A stretch of 5,057 bases of DNA, taken from Acidobacteriota bacterium. GTDB taxonomy: Bacteria; Acidobacteriota; Terriglobia; Acidiferrales; UBA7541. The stretch covers positions 1,259-6,315 of the forward strand of contig PKWH01000073.1 of the NCBI GenBank assembly GCA_003131985.1, written 5' to 3'. Positions 1 through 5,057 of the stretch are shown here, piece by piece; positions within the stretch are counted from its first letter, which is position 1, and the number at the start of each line of letters is the position of its first letter. Below the pieces are notes generated by a model that ran no database searches, was not told where the DNA came from, and was given only the letters and a program-made list of their open reading frames with translations. Both the position numbers and the translations under genes were made by a program.

Positions 1-306
1 TCAATCCTTGATTTCAGCGGCAAGATTACCCTGGGCGAAGGCAGCGCTCTGCTGCGGAAAACAGTCCGCGGCCTAATCGACGGCGGCCAGAAGAAGATCA
101 TCATCAGCTTGTACGATGTGGACTATATCGATAGTTCCGGAATCGGCGAGTTGGTCAGCGCTTACACCACGGTGAAAAACGCAAGCGGCGAACTGAAGCT
201 GCTTCATCTCACCAAGCGAGTACACGACATTCTGCAAATCACCAGGCTTTTTACCGTTTTCGACGTGCAGTCGGACGAAGACACCGCCATTCACGCTTTC
301 CGGTAG
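1..306 (+). CDS. STAS-domain anti-sigma factor antagonist (5' end cut off)
   Basis: The frame is open from the first base and ends at TAG 304-306, giving 101 visible residues; the start lies upstream of the window. The sequence reads as a nearly complete STAS domain: an early strand (ILDFSGKITLGEG), a strand IIISLYDVDYID, then DSSGIGEL, a helix, LKLLHLTKRVHDIL and a C-terminal TRLFTVFDV segment. This matches the SpoIIAA/RsbV family. In those proteins the first Ser after Asp in D-S-[ST]-G is phosphorylated by an anti-sigma kinase; the equivalent Ser codon here is 133-135. Such proteins bind and sequester an anti-sigma factor in the cytoplasm when unphosphorylated, but no partner kinase or sigma factor is in view, so the pathway is unknown. 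It could instead belong to a non-sigma STAS signalling module. The gene converges with the small minus-strand operon, with 82 bp between the stop codons. Confidence 0.9.
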   Translation, partial: SILDFSGKITLGEGSALLRKTVRGLIDGGQKKIIISLYDVDYIDSSGIGELVSAYTTVKNASGELKLLHLTKRVHDILQITRLFTVFDVQSDEDTAIHAFR

Positions 307-388
307 ATCATTCCGCCTACGAACCGGTCAACTCGCGCGCTTGCGGGGCATGCCAATCAGTCCGCGTTTCTCGTGTACAACGCCGGGC

Positions 389-562
389 CTAGGTCGGGGG
401 ATCTTTTTGCCGAGTGTTTTTGACGCCCGTCACGATTCCCATCCCAACCAGAACAATCGCACCGACCACGATCCAGTGCGCCGGTACGTGCATCAAGTAG
501 GCGGCGTAAGCCAGGCCCGCAATCACAATCGCATAGCCCGCTGCGTAGAGTCCGAATGACAT
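389..562 (-). CDS. 57-aa hypothetical membrane protein with two predicted transmembrane segments
   Basis: The minus-strand ORF runs from ATG at 562-560 to TAG at 391-389. It encodes 57 residues beginning MSFGLYAAGYAIVIAGLAYA and ending KNTRQKDPPT. Two hydrophobic stretches are visible, at about residues 4-24 and 30-47. They are separated by a short MHVPAH turn and followed by a charged, basic tail (K48, R51, K53), which suggests a hairpin in the inner membrane. A Shine-Dalgarno AAAGGA (574-569) lies 6 nt before the ATG, strong support for translation. It lies 51 bp downstream of the metallothionein gene on the same strand, so the two are probably co-transcribed. I do not recognise a named family and assign no function. 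The overlapping longer frames on both strands lack such composition and ribosome binding sites. The existence call is fairly sure; the role is unknown. Confidence 0.75.
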   Translation of the reverse strand: MSFGLYAAGYAIVIAGLAYAAYLMHVPAHWIVVGAIVLVGMGIVTGVKNTRQKDPPT

Positions 563-568
563 TGCGTG

Positions 569-574
569 TCCTTT
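569..574 (-). promoter_or_regulatory. Ribosome binding site of the 57-aa membrane protein
   Basis: AAAGGA on the minus strand, 6 nt before the ATG at 562. This site is the main reason for accepting such a short reading frame as a gene and for choosing this start. Confidence 0.65.
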
Positions 575-613
575 GTTCGAGCGGATTATCGCATTCCGTC
601 CTCGATGGGACCT

Positions 614-766
614 CTAGGAAGTCTTGCCCTTGCAGCCGGGATGATTGCACAGACAATCAATGTCCGGAGTCTTCTCCATCGCCTCGCATGCCTCGCTGCA
701 ATACTTGCCTTTATTTACGATGCACGAGCAAATCGGGTGCGCGCACTTCTCGCCATTCGCTGCCAT
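614..766 (-). CDS. Bacterial metallothionein (SmtA/BmtA-like), 50 aa
   Basis: The minus-strand ORF from ATG 766-764 to TAG 616-614 encodes 50 residues with eight Cys (8, 13, 15, 23, 27, 38, 40, 45) and two His (10, 42). The layout KCAHPICSC, YCSEAC, CLCNHPGC follows the prokaryotic metallothionein pattern of cyanobacterial SmtA (KCACEPCLC, YYCSEAC, CGHTGCNC), including the zinc-finger-like YCSEAC turn. Members bind clusters of Zn, Cd or Cu ions through Cys and His thiolate/imidazole groups in the cytoplasm and buffer or detoxify metal. Two differences from SmtA are visible: His10 stands where SmtA has the second Cys of its first CxC, and the final Cys is lost (CKG instead of CNC). An extra Cys38 is present. 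Shine-Dalgarno TAGGAG lies 8 nt upstream. It is the first gene of a probable two-gene operon with the 57-aa membrane protein. Metal specificity cannot be read from the sequence. Confidence 0.87.
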   Translation of the reverse strand: MAANGEKCAHPICSCIVNKGKYCSEACEAMEKTPDIDCLCNHPGCKGKTS

Positions 767-774
767 ATGTATTT

Positions 775-780
775 CTCCTA
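775..780 (-). promoter_or_regulatory. Ribosome binding site of the metallothionein gene
   Basis: TAGGAG on the minus strand, 8 nt before the ATG at 766. It fixes the start and supports expression of this 50-codon gene. Confidence 0.7.
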
Positions 781-850
781 GGTTTGGAGTCAACTTGCCA
801 ACCCGCCCATCCTAGCCGATGCGAAGAAACCGTACTGTGCAATTAAGAAC

Positions 851-860
851 ACAGCGCTGT
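851..860. repeat. 10-bp perfect palindrome in the divergent intergenic region
   Basis: ACAGCGCTGT is its own reverse complement. It lies between the minus-strand metallothionein operon and the plus-strand TPR gene. A wider inverted pair also spans this region: TTGCCAA at 795-801 and TTGGCAA at 861-867. Such symmetry between divergent genes could be an operator for a metal-responsive or other dimeric regulator, but a 10-bp palindrome can occur by chance and no regulator gene is in view. No convincing promoter hexamer pair could be placed for the minus-strand operon. Confidence 0.3.
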
Positions 861-905
861 TTGGCAACTCCCGCGAGAGAACCAAGCCAAGAGGACCAAC
901 GGCGC

Positions 906-934
906 TTTAGCTCGCCGCAAGCCTTTGTGATACC
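906..934 (+). promoter_or_regulatory. Possible weak promoter for the TPR-protein gene
   Basis: TTTAGC (906-911) and GATACC (929-934) are separated by 17 bp, and the -10 hexamer ends 35 bp before the GTG start. The hexamers match the sigma70 consensus at about four and three of six positions, so this is a positional guess only. Confidence 0.2.
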
Positions 935-957
935 ATCGCCTGTAAGCTTTTTACTTC

Positions 958-963
958 AGGGAG
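958..963 (+). promoter_or_regulatory. Ribosome binding site deciding the GTG start at 970
   Basis: AGGGAG is placed 6 nt before GTG 970-972. No in-frame ATG exists near this N-terminus and the next codons read straight into the conserved-looking basic N-terminus, so the GTG is the likely start. Confidence 0.65.
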
Positions 964-969
964 ACGCAA

Positions 970-1692
970 GTGGCGCAGCATATTTCCCGCAAGGAATTGA
1001 AAAAGGACGAGGTGCGCGAGACGCTCGTGCACGGCGCAGACCTTGTTTTCGGGCATCAGCAACTTACTCTTTACATCGTTATCCTGGCGGTTGTGGTGGC
1101 TTTGGGCGTGTTTGGCTGGAGAACCTACGCCGAGCGCCAGACCGTGAAGGCTTCGGCAGGCTATTCCGACGCCATGAGAATATTCCAGGCGCGCATCCGC
1201 ACTCCGCTCGATCCCCAGGTGCCGGGCGAAATCACTTACGTGGATGAAAAAAATAAGTACACCGACGCCGCGCAGAAATTTGGAGACGTTGCGAAGAATT
1301 ATCCCCGCACGCATCCCGGCCAACTCGCCAAGTATTTCGAGGCCTTAAGCGACGAACGCCTCGGCAAGAACGATGAAGCAAAGAAACTGCTTCAAGATGT
1401 CGCTGACGGCGGCAATGACGATTTCGCGGCGATGGCGCGCTTCGAGCTTGCGCAGCTATACGACCGCACGGGGCAGGCCAATCAAGCCGTCAAGCTCTAT
1501 CAGCAATTGATCGCGAAGCCTGGCGTTCTGGTGCCCAAGGCGGTGGTGATGCTCACTCTTGCCCAACACTACACCGCAAACAATCCTGCCGAAGCTGGAA
1601 AGCTTTACACCCAGATTAAGTCCGAGTATCCCGATACTCCGATGGCCGAACAAGCCGATCAGGGACTCGCTCTCCTGCCCGGCAAAATCTGA
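970..1692 (+). CDS. Membrane-anchored tetratricopeptide-repeat protein (YfgM-like)
   Basis: 240 residues starting at GTG with a good AGGGAG site. The order is: a charged cytoplasmic N-terminus (residues 1-30, rich in K/R/E), one hydrophobic segment (about 32-50, YIVILAVVVALGVFGW) and a long soluble part. That part carries helical pairs typical of TPRs at roughly 97-130, 118-147, 154-185 and 190-222, for example ARFELAQLYDRTGQANQAV, where the small and aromatic residues fit the TPR consensus. No cleavage site follows the hydrophobic stretch, so it should be an N-in/C-out single-pass protein with the repeats in the periplasm. This architecture resembles YfgM, the ancillary SecYEG/chaperone-linked protein, and the TPR_21-type family. 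A role in envelope protein assembly is inference from architecture only. It is immediately followed by the dNTPase gene, suggesting one transcript. Confidence 0.8.
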   Translation: MAQHISRKELKKDEVRETLVHGADLVFGHQQLTLYIVILAVVVALGVFGWRTYAERQTVKASAGYSDAMRIFQARIRTPLDPQVPGEITYVDEKNKYTDAAQKFGDVAKNYPRTHPGQLAKYFEALSDERLGKNDEAKKLLQDVADGGNDDFAAMARFELAQLYDRTGQANQAVKLYQQLIAKPGVLVPKAVVMLTLAQHYTANNPAEAGKLYTQIKSEYPDTPMAEQADQGLALLPGKI

Positions 1693-1701
1693 GTGCCTGC
1701 A

Positions 1702-2847
1702 ATGACGCCGGCGCCGCTGGCATCCTACGCGATGGACGTGCAGCGCTCTCGCGGGCGGCGCTTTCCTGAAACGCAGCATCCCTACCGCGACGATTATGCC
1801 CGCGACCGCGACCGCGTAATTCACTCTCGCGCCTTCCGCCGTTTGGAAGCGAAGACCCAGGTTTTCACCACTCGCTACTCCGACCATTTTCGCAACCGGC
1901 TGACCCATACCATCGAGGTCGCTCAAATTGCGCGCACAGTTTCCGACGCTCTGCACCTGAACACCGGCCTAACCGAAGCGCTTGCTCTCGTTCACGACAT
2001 CGGGCATCCGCCCTTCGGCCATGCGGGCGAAAAGCAGCTCGATTTCAGAATGCGCGAGCAAGGCGATCGTTTTGACCATAATCTCCATGCGCTTCGCATC
2101 GTCGAACAATTCGAGCAGCGCTATCTCGATTTTCCCGGACTCAATCTCACCTTCGAAGTGCGCGAAGGCATCGTCAAGCACTCAGGGAATTATTCCGCCG
2201 CGGAATTTCCGGCGCTTGCTGAATATATTTTGGACCAGCAGCCTCCGCTGGAAGCGCAGCTCATCGATCTGGTGGACGAGATTGCTTACAACACCGCCGA
2301 CCTCGACGACGCGTTCGAGGCCCGCCTGCTGGATCTCGATCTGCTGCGCGCCGAAGTGCCCATCTTCAATGAGGCATACTCGGAAATCGATAGCCGTTAT
2401 CCCCAGGGCCGCCGCAAGCTGAAATTTAACGAGACGCTCAAGCAGATTCTCAATCGTCTCGCAACCGATTTGATCGACAACACGTTCAGCCAAGTGCAGG
2501 AAAGCGGCGTCGAGACGGTCGAAGACGTGCGCCGAATTCCGAATCGCCTGGCCGCCTTTTCGCCCGAGATAGCTCGCCAGAACGCCGAGCTGAAACGGTT
2601 TCTTCACGCCCGGCTCTATTCGAACGCCGCAATCGCAGAGGACCGCGACCGCTCCGTGGCTTCGCTCGACGCGCTTTTTCTCCTCTTCGTGGAGCACCCG
2701 GAGCGCATGCCAAAACAGTATGCCGAGCTGGCCCGAAGCGAGCCGCGCCATCGAGTGGTTTGCGACTACATCGCCGGCATGACCGACCATTTTCTATTGC
2801 GCCAACGCAACGAACTCCTGGGTGTCCCAGCAGAGCACTCGCAATAG
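1702..2847 (+). CDS. dgt: Deoxyguanosinetriphosphate triphosphohydrolase-like protein (HD domain)
   Basis: 381 residues from ATG 1702; GTG 1693, directly after the stop of the TPR gene, would add three residues. The ATG is preferred because GAG at 1691-1693 sits 8 nt ahead of it. Family marks are clear: the N-terminal YAMDVQRSRGRRFPE and HPYR, then RDRDRVIHSRAFRRLEAKTQVF, the first metal His in RLTHTIEVAQIART (His69), the HD pair in VHDIGHPPFGHAG (His98-Asp99, with His102 and His107), and LVDEIAYNTADLDDA carrying the last metal Asp (Asp192). All four HD metal ligands are therefore present, so the enzyme should be active. The family cleaves dNTPs to deoxynucleoside plus inorganic triphosphate in the cytoplasm, controlling dNTP pools. 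Many non-enterobacterial members are not strictly dGTP-specific, so the substrate is uncertain. Length fits the shorter dGTPase-like class rather than the roughly 500-aa E. coli Dgt. Stop-to-start spacing of 9 bp implies translational coupling with the upstream gene. Confidence 0.93.
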   Translation: MTPAPLASYAMDVQRSRGRRFPETQHPYRDDYARDRDRVIHSRAFRRLEAKTQVFTTRYSDHFRNRLTHTIEVAQIARTVSDALHLNTGLTEALALVHDIGHPPFGHAGEKQLDFRMREQGDRFDHNLHALRIVEQFEQRYLDFPGLNLTFEVREGIVKHSGNYSAAEFPALAEYILDQQPPLEAQLIDLVDEIAYNTADLDDAFEARLLDLDLLRAEVPIFNEAYSEIDSRYPQGRRKLKFNETLKQILNRLATDLIDNTFSQVQESGVETVEDVRRIPNRLAAFSPEIARQNAELKRFLHARLYSNAAIAEDRDRSVASLDALFLLFVEHPERMPKQYAELARSEPRHRVVCDYIAGMTDHFLLRQRNELLGVPAEHSQ

Positions 2848-2938
2848 CCCGCGCCACAGGCGGTGACGTTAGCCTCACCCAGTCCAAGAAAGTCATTGTC
2901 CATTTGGTGTCAGCTAGCATCTTCTCAAAGTCGCTTCC

Positions 2939-2966
2939 TTGACATCCTCGGTACCCGACATATAAT
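2939..2966 (+). promoter_or_regulatory. Strong sigma70-type promoter of the yceD-rpmF-plsX-fab cluster
   Basis: Perfect consensus hexamers TTGACA (2939-2944) and TATAAT (2961-2966) with a 16-bp spacer, in the 146-bp gap between dgt and yceD. Transcription would start around 2972-2975, giving a short leader of about 20 nt before the yceD ATG at 2994. Both hexamers match at every position, which is rare, and the placement in a non-coding gap before a conserved operon makes a functional promoter very likely. Nothing else was recognised in the gap apart from a weak 5-bp hairpin near 2862-2879. Confidence 0.85.
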
Positions 2967-2993
2967 TAACTTGTACGCACGCGGGGAAAGCCA

Positions 2994-3527
2994 ATGTTTC
3001 TCGACGTAAAAGAACTTGCCGTTCGAAAAATCCGCATCCGGAAGAGCTATATCCCGGGTACGCTGGATTTCCATTCCGGCGAGTTCCGCCAGGTGGAACC
3101 GCTGGAAGTGCGTGCTACCGCGGAGCTTATGGAAGGCCAAATCCGCGTGTATGGCAATCTGCACACGCGGGTTGAGATGATTTGTGCCCGCTGCCTGGAT
3201 ACCGTAGTCGAGGAGATCAGCCGCGATTTCGACCTGTTTTACCGCCCGATGACCTCGATTGCAGAGGATGAGGAACTCCACCTCAATCTGGACGACACCG
3301 AGGTTGCCTTCTTTGAAGGTGACGGCCTGTTCTTGGCCGATGTCCTCGCCGAGCAGATAAATCTGGCGCTTCCGATGAAGGTGATCTGCCGCGCCGACTG
3401 CCGCGGTTTGTGCGCGCACTGCGGCGCCAACCTGAATAACGAAGAATGCCGCTGCGAAAAGAATGCTTCCGATCCGCGCCTCGCTCCACTGGCCCGCTTG
3501 AAGCAGGACTGGTTCAAAAAGCAATAA
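2994..3527 (+). CDS. yceD: YceD / DUF177 family protein (23S rRNA accumulation protein)
   Basis: 177 residues from ATG 2994, preceded by GGGGA (2983-2987) at 6 nt spacing, ending at TAA 3525-3527. Recognised as DUF177 by the central MICARCLDTVVEEISRDF block (Cys64, Cys67), a following acidic segment (DDTEVAFFEGDGLFLADVLAEQINLALPMK), and the C-terminal cysteine cluster CRADCRGLCAHCGANLN (Cys132, 136, 140, 143) with a further CRC (152, 154). The CxxC and C-terminal Cys pairs could bind a metal; the GLC-x2-CG-x-NLN signature is standard for the family. In E. coli and plants, family members are needed for normal 23S rRNA accumulation, and the gene is almost always next to rpmF, as here (68 bp gap). 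Length is normal for the family and it is the first gene behind the strong promoter. The molecular mechanism is not established. Confidence 0.92.
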   Translation: MFLDVKELAVRKIRIRKSYIPGTLDFHSGEFRQVEPLEVRATAELMEGQIRVYGNLHTRVEMICARCLDTVVEEISRDFDLFYRPMTSIAEDEELHLNLDDTEVAFFEGDGLFLADVLAEQINLALPMKVICRADCRGLCAHCGANLNNEECRCEKNASDPRLAPLARLKQDWFKKQ

Positions 3528-3554
3528 AACGCTACACTATCACTTTCCAATTTC

Positions 3555-3574
3555 GGCTGCGCTGAGCCGCAGCC
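3555..3574 (+). other. 7-bp perfect hairpin in the rpmF leader
   Basis: GGCTGCG (3555-3561) pairs perfectly with CGCAGCC (3568-3574) around a 6-nt loop (CTGAGC). It lies in the yceD-rpmF gap and ends 9 nt before the rpmF Shine-Dalgarno. No run of T follows it, so it is not an ordinary intrinsic terminator. An mRNA-stability, attenuation or processing element that adjusts L32 output is possible but unproven. Confidence 0.45.
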
Positions 3575-3583
3575 TGTCAACTT

Positions 3584-3590
3584 AGAGGAG
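3584..3590 (+). promoter_or_regulatory. Strong ribosome binding site of rpmF
   Basis: AGAGGAG, nearly a full anti-Shine-Dalgarno match, 5 nt before ATG 3596. This is the best ribosome binding site in the window, as expected for a ribosomal protein gene. Confidence 0.75.
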
Positions 3591-3595
3591 CAGGA

Positions 3596-3784
3596 ATGCC
3601 TAATCCAAAACGACGTCACTCCCACGCGCGGAAAAATAAGCGGCGCGCACACGACCATCTTCACACGCTGTCGCTGTCAGACTGCCCGAATTGCCATGAA
3701 AAGAAACTGCCTCATCAGGCGTGTCCTCATTGCGGGCAGTACAAAGGCCGCGAAGTGATTGACACTTCGGCCAAGACAGCCTAA
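3596..3784 (+). CDS. rpmF: 50S ribosomal protein L32 (zinc-ribbon form)
   Basis: 62 residues with the L32 N-terminus MPNPKRRHSHARKNKRRAHD, a strongly basic tail that threads into 23S rRNA. A zinc ribbon follows, CPNC (Cys30, Cys33) and CPHC (Cys43, Cys46), with GQYKGREVID closing the domain. Length is typical for the family. All four Cys are present, so this is the zinc-binding C+ version, not the Cys-free paralog some bacteria make under zinc starvation. The flanks (yceD before, plsX after) are the classical ones. Expression probably comes from the promoter ahead of yceD, since no clear promoter was found in the 68-bp gap. Confidence 0.96.
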   Translation: MPNPKRRHSHARKNKRRAHDHLHTLSLSDCPNCHEKKLPHQACPHCGQYKGREVIDTSAKTA

Positions 3785-3809
3785 CTTTCCCCTTCACCTG
3801 CCTTCCGAG

Positions 3810-3839
3810 TTGGTGCCGTTTGGTGACCTTTGGCTGAGA
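3810..3839 (+). repeat. Imperfect 10-bp tandem repeat before plsX
   Basis: Three consecutive 10-bp units begin TTGG: TTGGTGCCGT (3810-3819), TTGGTGACCT (3820-3829) and TTGGCTGAGA (3830-3839). The last unit contains the alternative TTG start and runs into the ATG of plsX. The period is close to one helical turn. This may be chance or a small regulatory or ribosome-standby element; units two and three are only partly alike. Confidence 0.35.
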
Positions 3840-4858
3840 TGACCACCATCGCAATCGATGCTATGGGAGGCGACCATGCGCCTCGCGCCGAAGTAGAAGG
3901 CGCGATCCTGGCCGCCCGCGAATTTGGTGTGCGCATCCTGCTGGTAGGCATTGAAGCCGCCATTCGGCAGGAATTGAGCCGCCACCGAGACCGTGACCGC
4001 GGCCTGCCCATCGAGGTTGTCGGCGCCGCAGAAGTGATCACCATGAGCGACTCGCCTTCGCAGGCGTTTCGCCGCAAGAAAGAAAGCTCCATGCACGTAG
4101 CCGCGCGTCTGGTGCGCGACGGAAAAGCTGAAGCCATGGTCAGTGCGGGTAACACCGGCGCAGCGATGACAGTTGCCCGCTTCGTTCTCGGCACGCTTCC
4201 TTCCGTGGATCGCCCCGCGCTCGCCGCGGCCTTTCCGAACATGAAAGACAAAGTTTCGGTGATCCTCGACGTGGGCGCGAACGTGGATTCAAAGCCCGAG
4301 CAGATCAGGCAGTTCGCCGTGATGGGCGAAATTTATTTCCGCGCCATCTGGGGCGTCAAACGCCCGCGCGTGGCTCTGCTTTCCATCGGCGAAGAAGAAA
4401 TGAAAGGCAACGAGTTGACTCGCGAAGCGTCCAACCTACTGAAGCAGTCGTCGCTGAATTTCGTCGGCAATGTGGAAGGGCGCGATGTGTTTCGAGGGAA
4501 CGTGGACGTAATCGTCTGCGACGGTTTCATCGGCAACGTCGCCCTGAAAATCAGCGAAGGCCTCGTCGAGCATGTCCAGGGTATGTTGAAGAAAGCCATC
4601 AAGAGCTCGCTCAGTTCGCAGATCGGCTACGCACTCTCGAAGCGCGCTTTCGATGACTTTCGCAAGCGCACCGACTCTTCGGAAACCGGCGGCGCTCCGC
4701 TTTTGGGCGTGCGAGGAATCACCATCATTGCCCACGGCCGTTCGAATCCGAACGCCATTAAGAACGCCATACGCGTCGCCGGCGAACTCTGCCGCGCGCG
4801 CGTAAACGAAAAAATCGATCAGGAGCTTTCCGCTGCCGCCGTCGCCGCGCAGGGCTGA
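3839..4858 (+). CDS. plsX: Phosphate acyltransferase PlsX
   Basis: 339 residues from ATG 3839; an in-frame TTG at 3830 would add Met-Ala-Glu. The ATG is preferred because it puts IAIDAMGGD right at the N-terminus as usual in the family, although no strong Shine-Dalgarno is present (GGTGA at 3822-3826 is 12 nt away). Family motifs in order: DAMGGDHAP (7-15), SAGNTGA (102-108), LDVGANVDSKPEQ (around 143-155), GEEEMKGN (184-191), CDGFIGNVALK (227-237) and GGAPLLGV (284-291). PlsX is a peripheral membrane enzyme that converts acyl-ACP and phosphate into acyl-phosphate, the donor used by PlsY to acylate glycerol-3-phosphate, the first committed step of phospholipid synthesis. Full-length, with all motifs intact. 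It is 54 bp after rpmF and 23 bp before fabD, inside the ribosome/lipid cluster. Confidence 0.96.
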   Translation: MTTIAIDAMGGDHAPRAEVEGAILAAREFGVRILLVGIEAAIRQELSRHRDRDRGLPIEVVGAAEVITMSDSPSQAFRRKKESSMHVAARLVRDGKAEAMVSAGNTGAAMTVARFVLGTLPSVDRPALAAAFPNMKDKVSVILDVGANVDSKPEQIRQFAVMGEIYFRAIWGVKRPRVALLSIGEEEMKGNELTREASNLLKQSSLNFVGNVEGRDVFRGNVDVIVCDGFIGNVALKISEGLVEHVQGMLKKAIKSSLSSQIGYALSKRAFDDFRKRTDSSETGGAPLLGVRGITIIAHGRSNPNAIKNAIRVAGELCRARVNEKIDQELSAAAVAAQG

Positions 4859-4881
4859 CCGCAGCGGAATTTCAATCGCGC

Positions 4882-5057
4882 ATGGGCAAACTAGCATTCC
4901 TATTTCCGGGCCAAGGTTCGCAGTATTGCGGCATGGGCCGCGATCTGACGGAGGCCTTCGCCGAATCGCAACAGGTCTTCGACCAAGCGAATGCCGCGCT
5001 CGGATTCTCCATGTCCGACATGTGTTACACCGCCTCGCTGGAAGAGCTCAAGCAAAC
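4882..5057 (+). CDS. fabD: Malonyl-CoA:ACP transacylase FabD (3' end cut off)
   Basis: The frame opens at ATG 4882 and runs out of the window after 58 codons. The start MGKLAFLFPGQGSQYCGMGR contains the family-defining PGQGSQ oxyanion-loop motif (residues 9-14) followed by the GMG turn, and the next helix DLTEAFAESQQVFDQA matches the usual continuation. FabD transfers malonyl from CoA to acyl carrier protein, supplying the extender unit for fatty acid synthesis in the cytoplasm. The catalytic GHSLG serine lies beyond the window, so activity cannot be judged. It is 23 bp after plsX, without fabH in between. The upstream GGA at 4866-4868 is far from the start, so translation may depend on coupling to plsX. 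A stand-alone FabD is favoured over a polyketide synthase acyltransferase domain by the position next to plsX and the start at the motif. Confidence 0.93.
   Translation, partial: MGKLAFLFPGQGSQYCGMGRDLTEAFAESQQVFDQANAALGFSMSDMCYTASLEELKQ

Noticed and set aside
307..388. Search for a bidirectional terminator between the converging STAS and two-TM genes
   Set aside because: No stable GC-rich stem with a T-run was found on either strand.
357..656. 99-aa minus-strand frame and overlapping plus-strand frames at 341-559, 556-846 and 566-781
   Set aside because: They overlap the two small minus-strand genes in other frames, have Arg/Cys/Ser-rich shadow composition and no ribosome binding site. The metallothionein and two-TM frames explain the region better.
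791..845. Promoter for the metallothionein operon (for example TAGGAT at 814-809, or TTGCCA with TAATTG at 867-840, minus strand)
   Set aside because: No candidate has both hexamers at acceptable spacing and match, so none was annotated.
819..1247. 142-aa plus-strand frame
   Set aside because: It overlaps the start of the TPR gene in another frame, has Arg-rich shadow composition and resembles no protein family.
2182..2790. 202-aa minus-strand frame antisense to dgt
   Set aside because: A long antisense frame is common opposite GC-rich coding DNA. The plus strand carries an intact, motif-complete dNTPase.
2862..2879. GGTGA/TCACC hairpin after dgt as a terminator
   Set aside because: The stem is only 5 bp with an 8-nt loop and no following T-run, too weak to call.
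2925..3524. 199-aa minus-strand frame antisense to yceD
   Set aside because: It covers the consensus promoter and the clear DUF177 gene on the other strand and shows no recognisable domain.
3513..3540. Possible internal promoter (TTCAAA, 16 bp, CACTAT) before rpmF
   Set aside because: The hexamers match consensus at only about four and three positions and overlap the end of yceD. The perfect promoter at 2939-2966 suffices.

Overview
The window is chromosomal DNA from a moderately GC-rich bacterium and is mostly housekeeping genes. The best guess for the organism is a soil-type Acidobacteriota (Terriglobia/Koribacter-like). That rests on the style of the membrane-anchored TPR protein and on the rpmF-plsX-fabD order. 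It is inference from recognised protein styles, not from a search.

Layout. Bases 1-306 hold the 3' part of a STAS-domain anti-sigma-factor antagonist (+). Converging on it from the minus strand are two very small genes, each with a good Shine-Dalgarno sequence: a 50-aa cysteine-rich bacterial metallothionein (766-614) and, 51 bp downstream of it, a 57-aa protein with two membrane segments (562-389). They look like a two-gene operon and are the only accessory-looking part of the window. An approximately 200-bp divergent intergenic region, containing a 10-bp perfect palindrome, separates them from the next plus-strand gene.

From 970 onward everything is on the plus strand. First comes a membrane-anchored TPR protein (970-1692), followed almost without gap by an HD-domain dNTP triphosphohydrolase of the dGTPase family (1702-2847). 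After a 146-bp gap with a perfect-hexamer sigma70-type promoter (TTGACA, 16 bp, TATAAT) comes the classical yceD (DUF177)-rpmF-plsX-fab cluster: yceD 2994-3527, rpmF (L32) 3596-3784, plsX 3839-4858 and the 5' end of fabD from 4882 to the window edge.

How the genes work together. The right half couples ribosome assembly (YceD in 23S rRNA accumulation, ribosomal protein L32) to membrane lipid synthesis (PlsX makes acyl-phosphate from acyl-ACP, FabD loads malonyl onto ACP). This association is widely conserved in bacteria. Here fabD follows plsX directly, without the fabH that lies between them in E. coli. I found no RNA genes, insertion sequences, CRISPR arrays or origins. No clearly new system is visible. 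The metallothionein plus two-TM mini-operon is the part most worth a second look.
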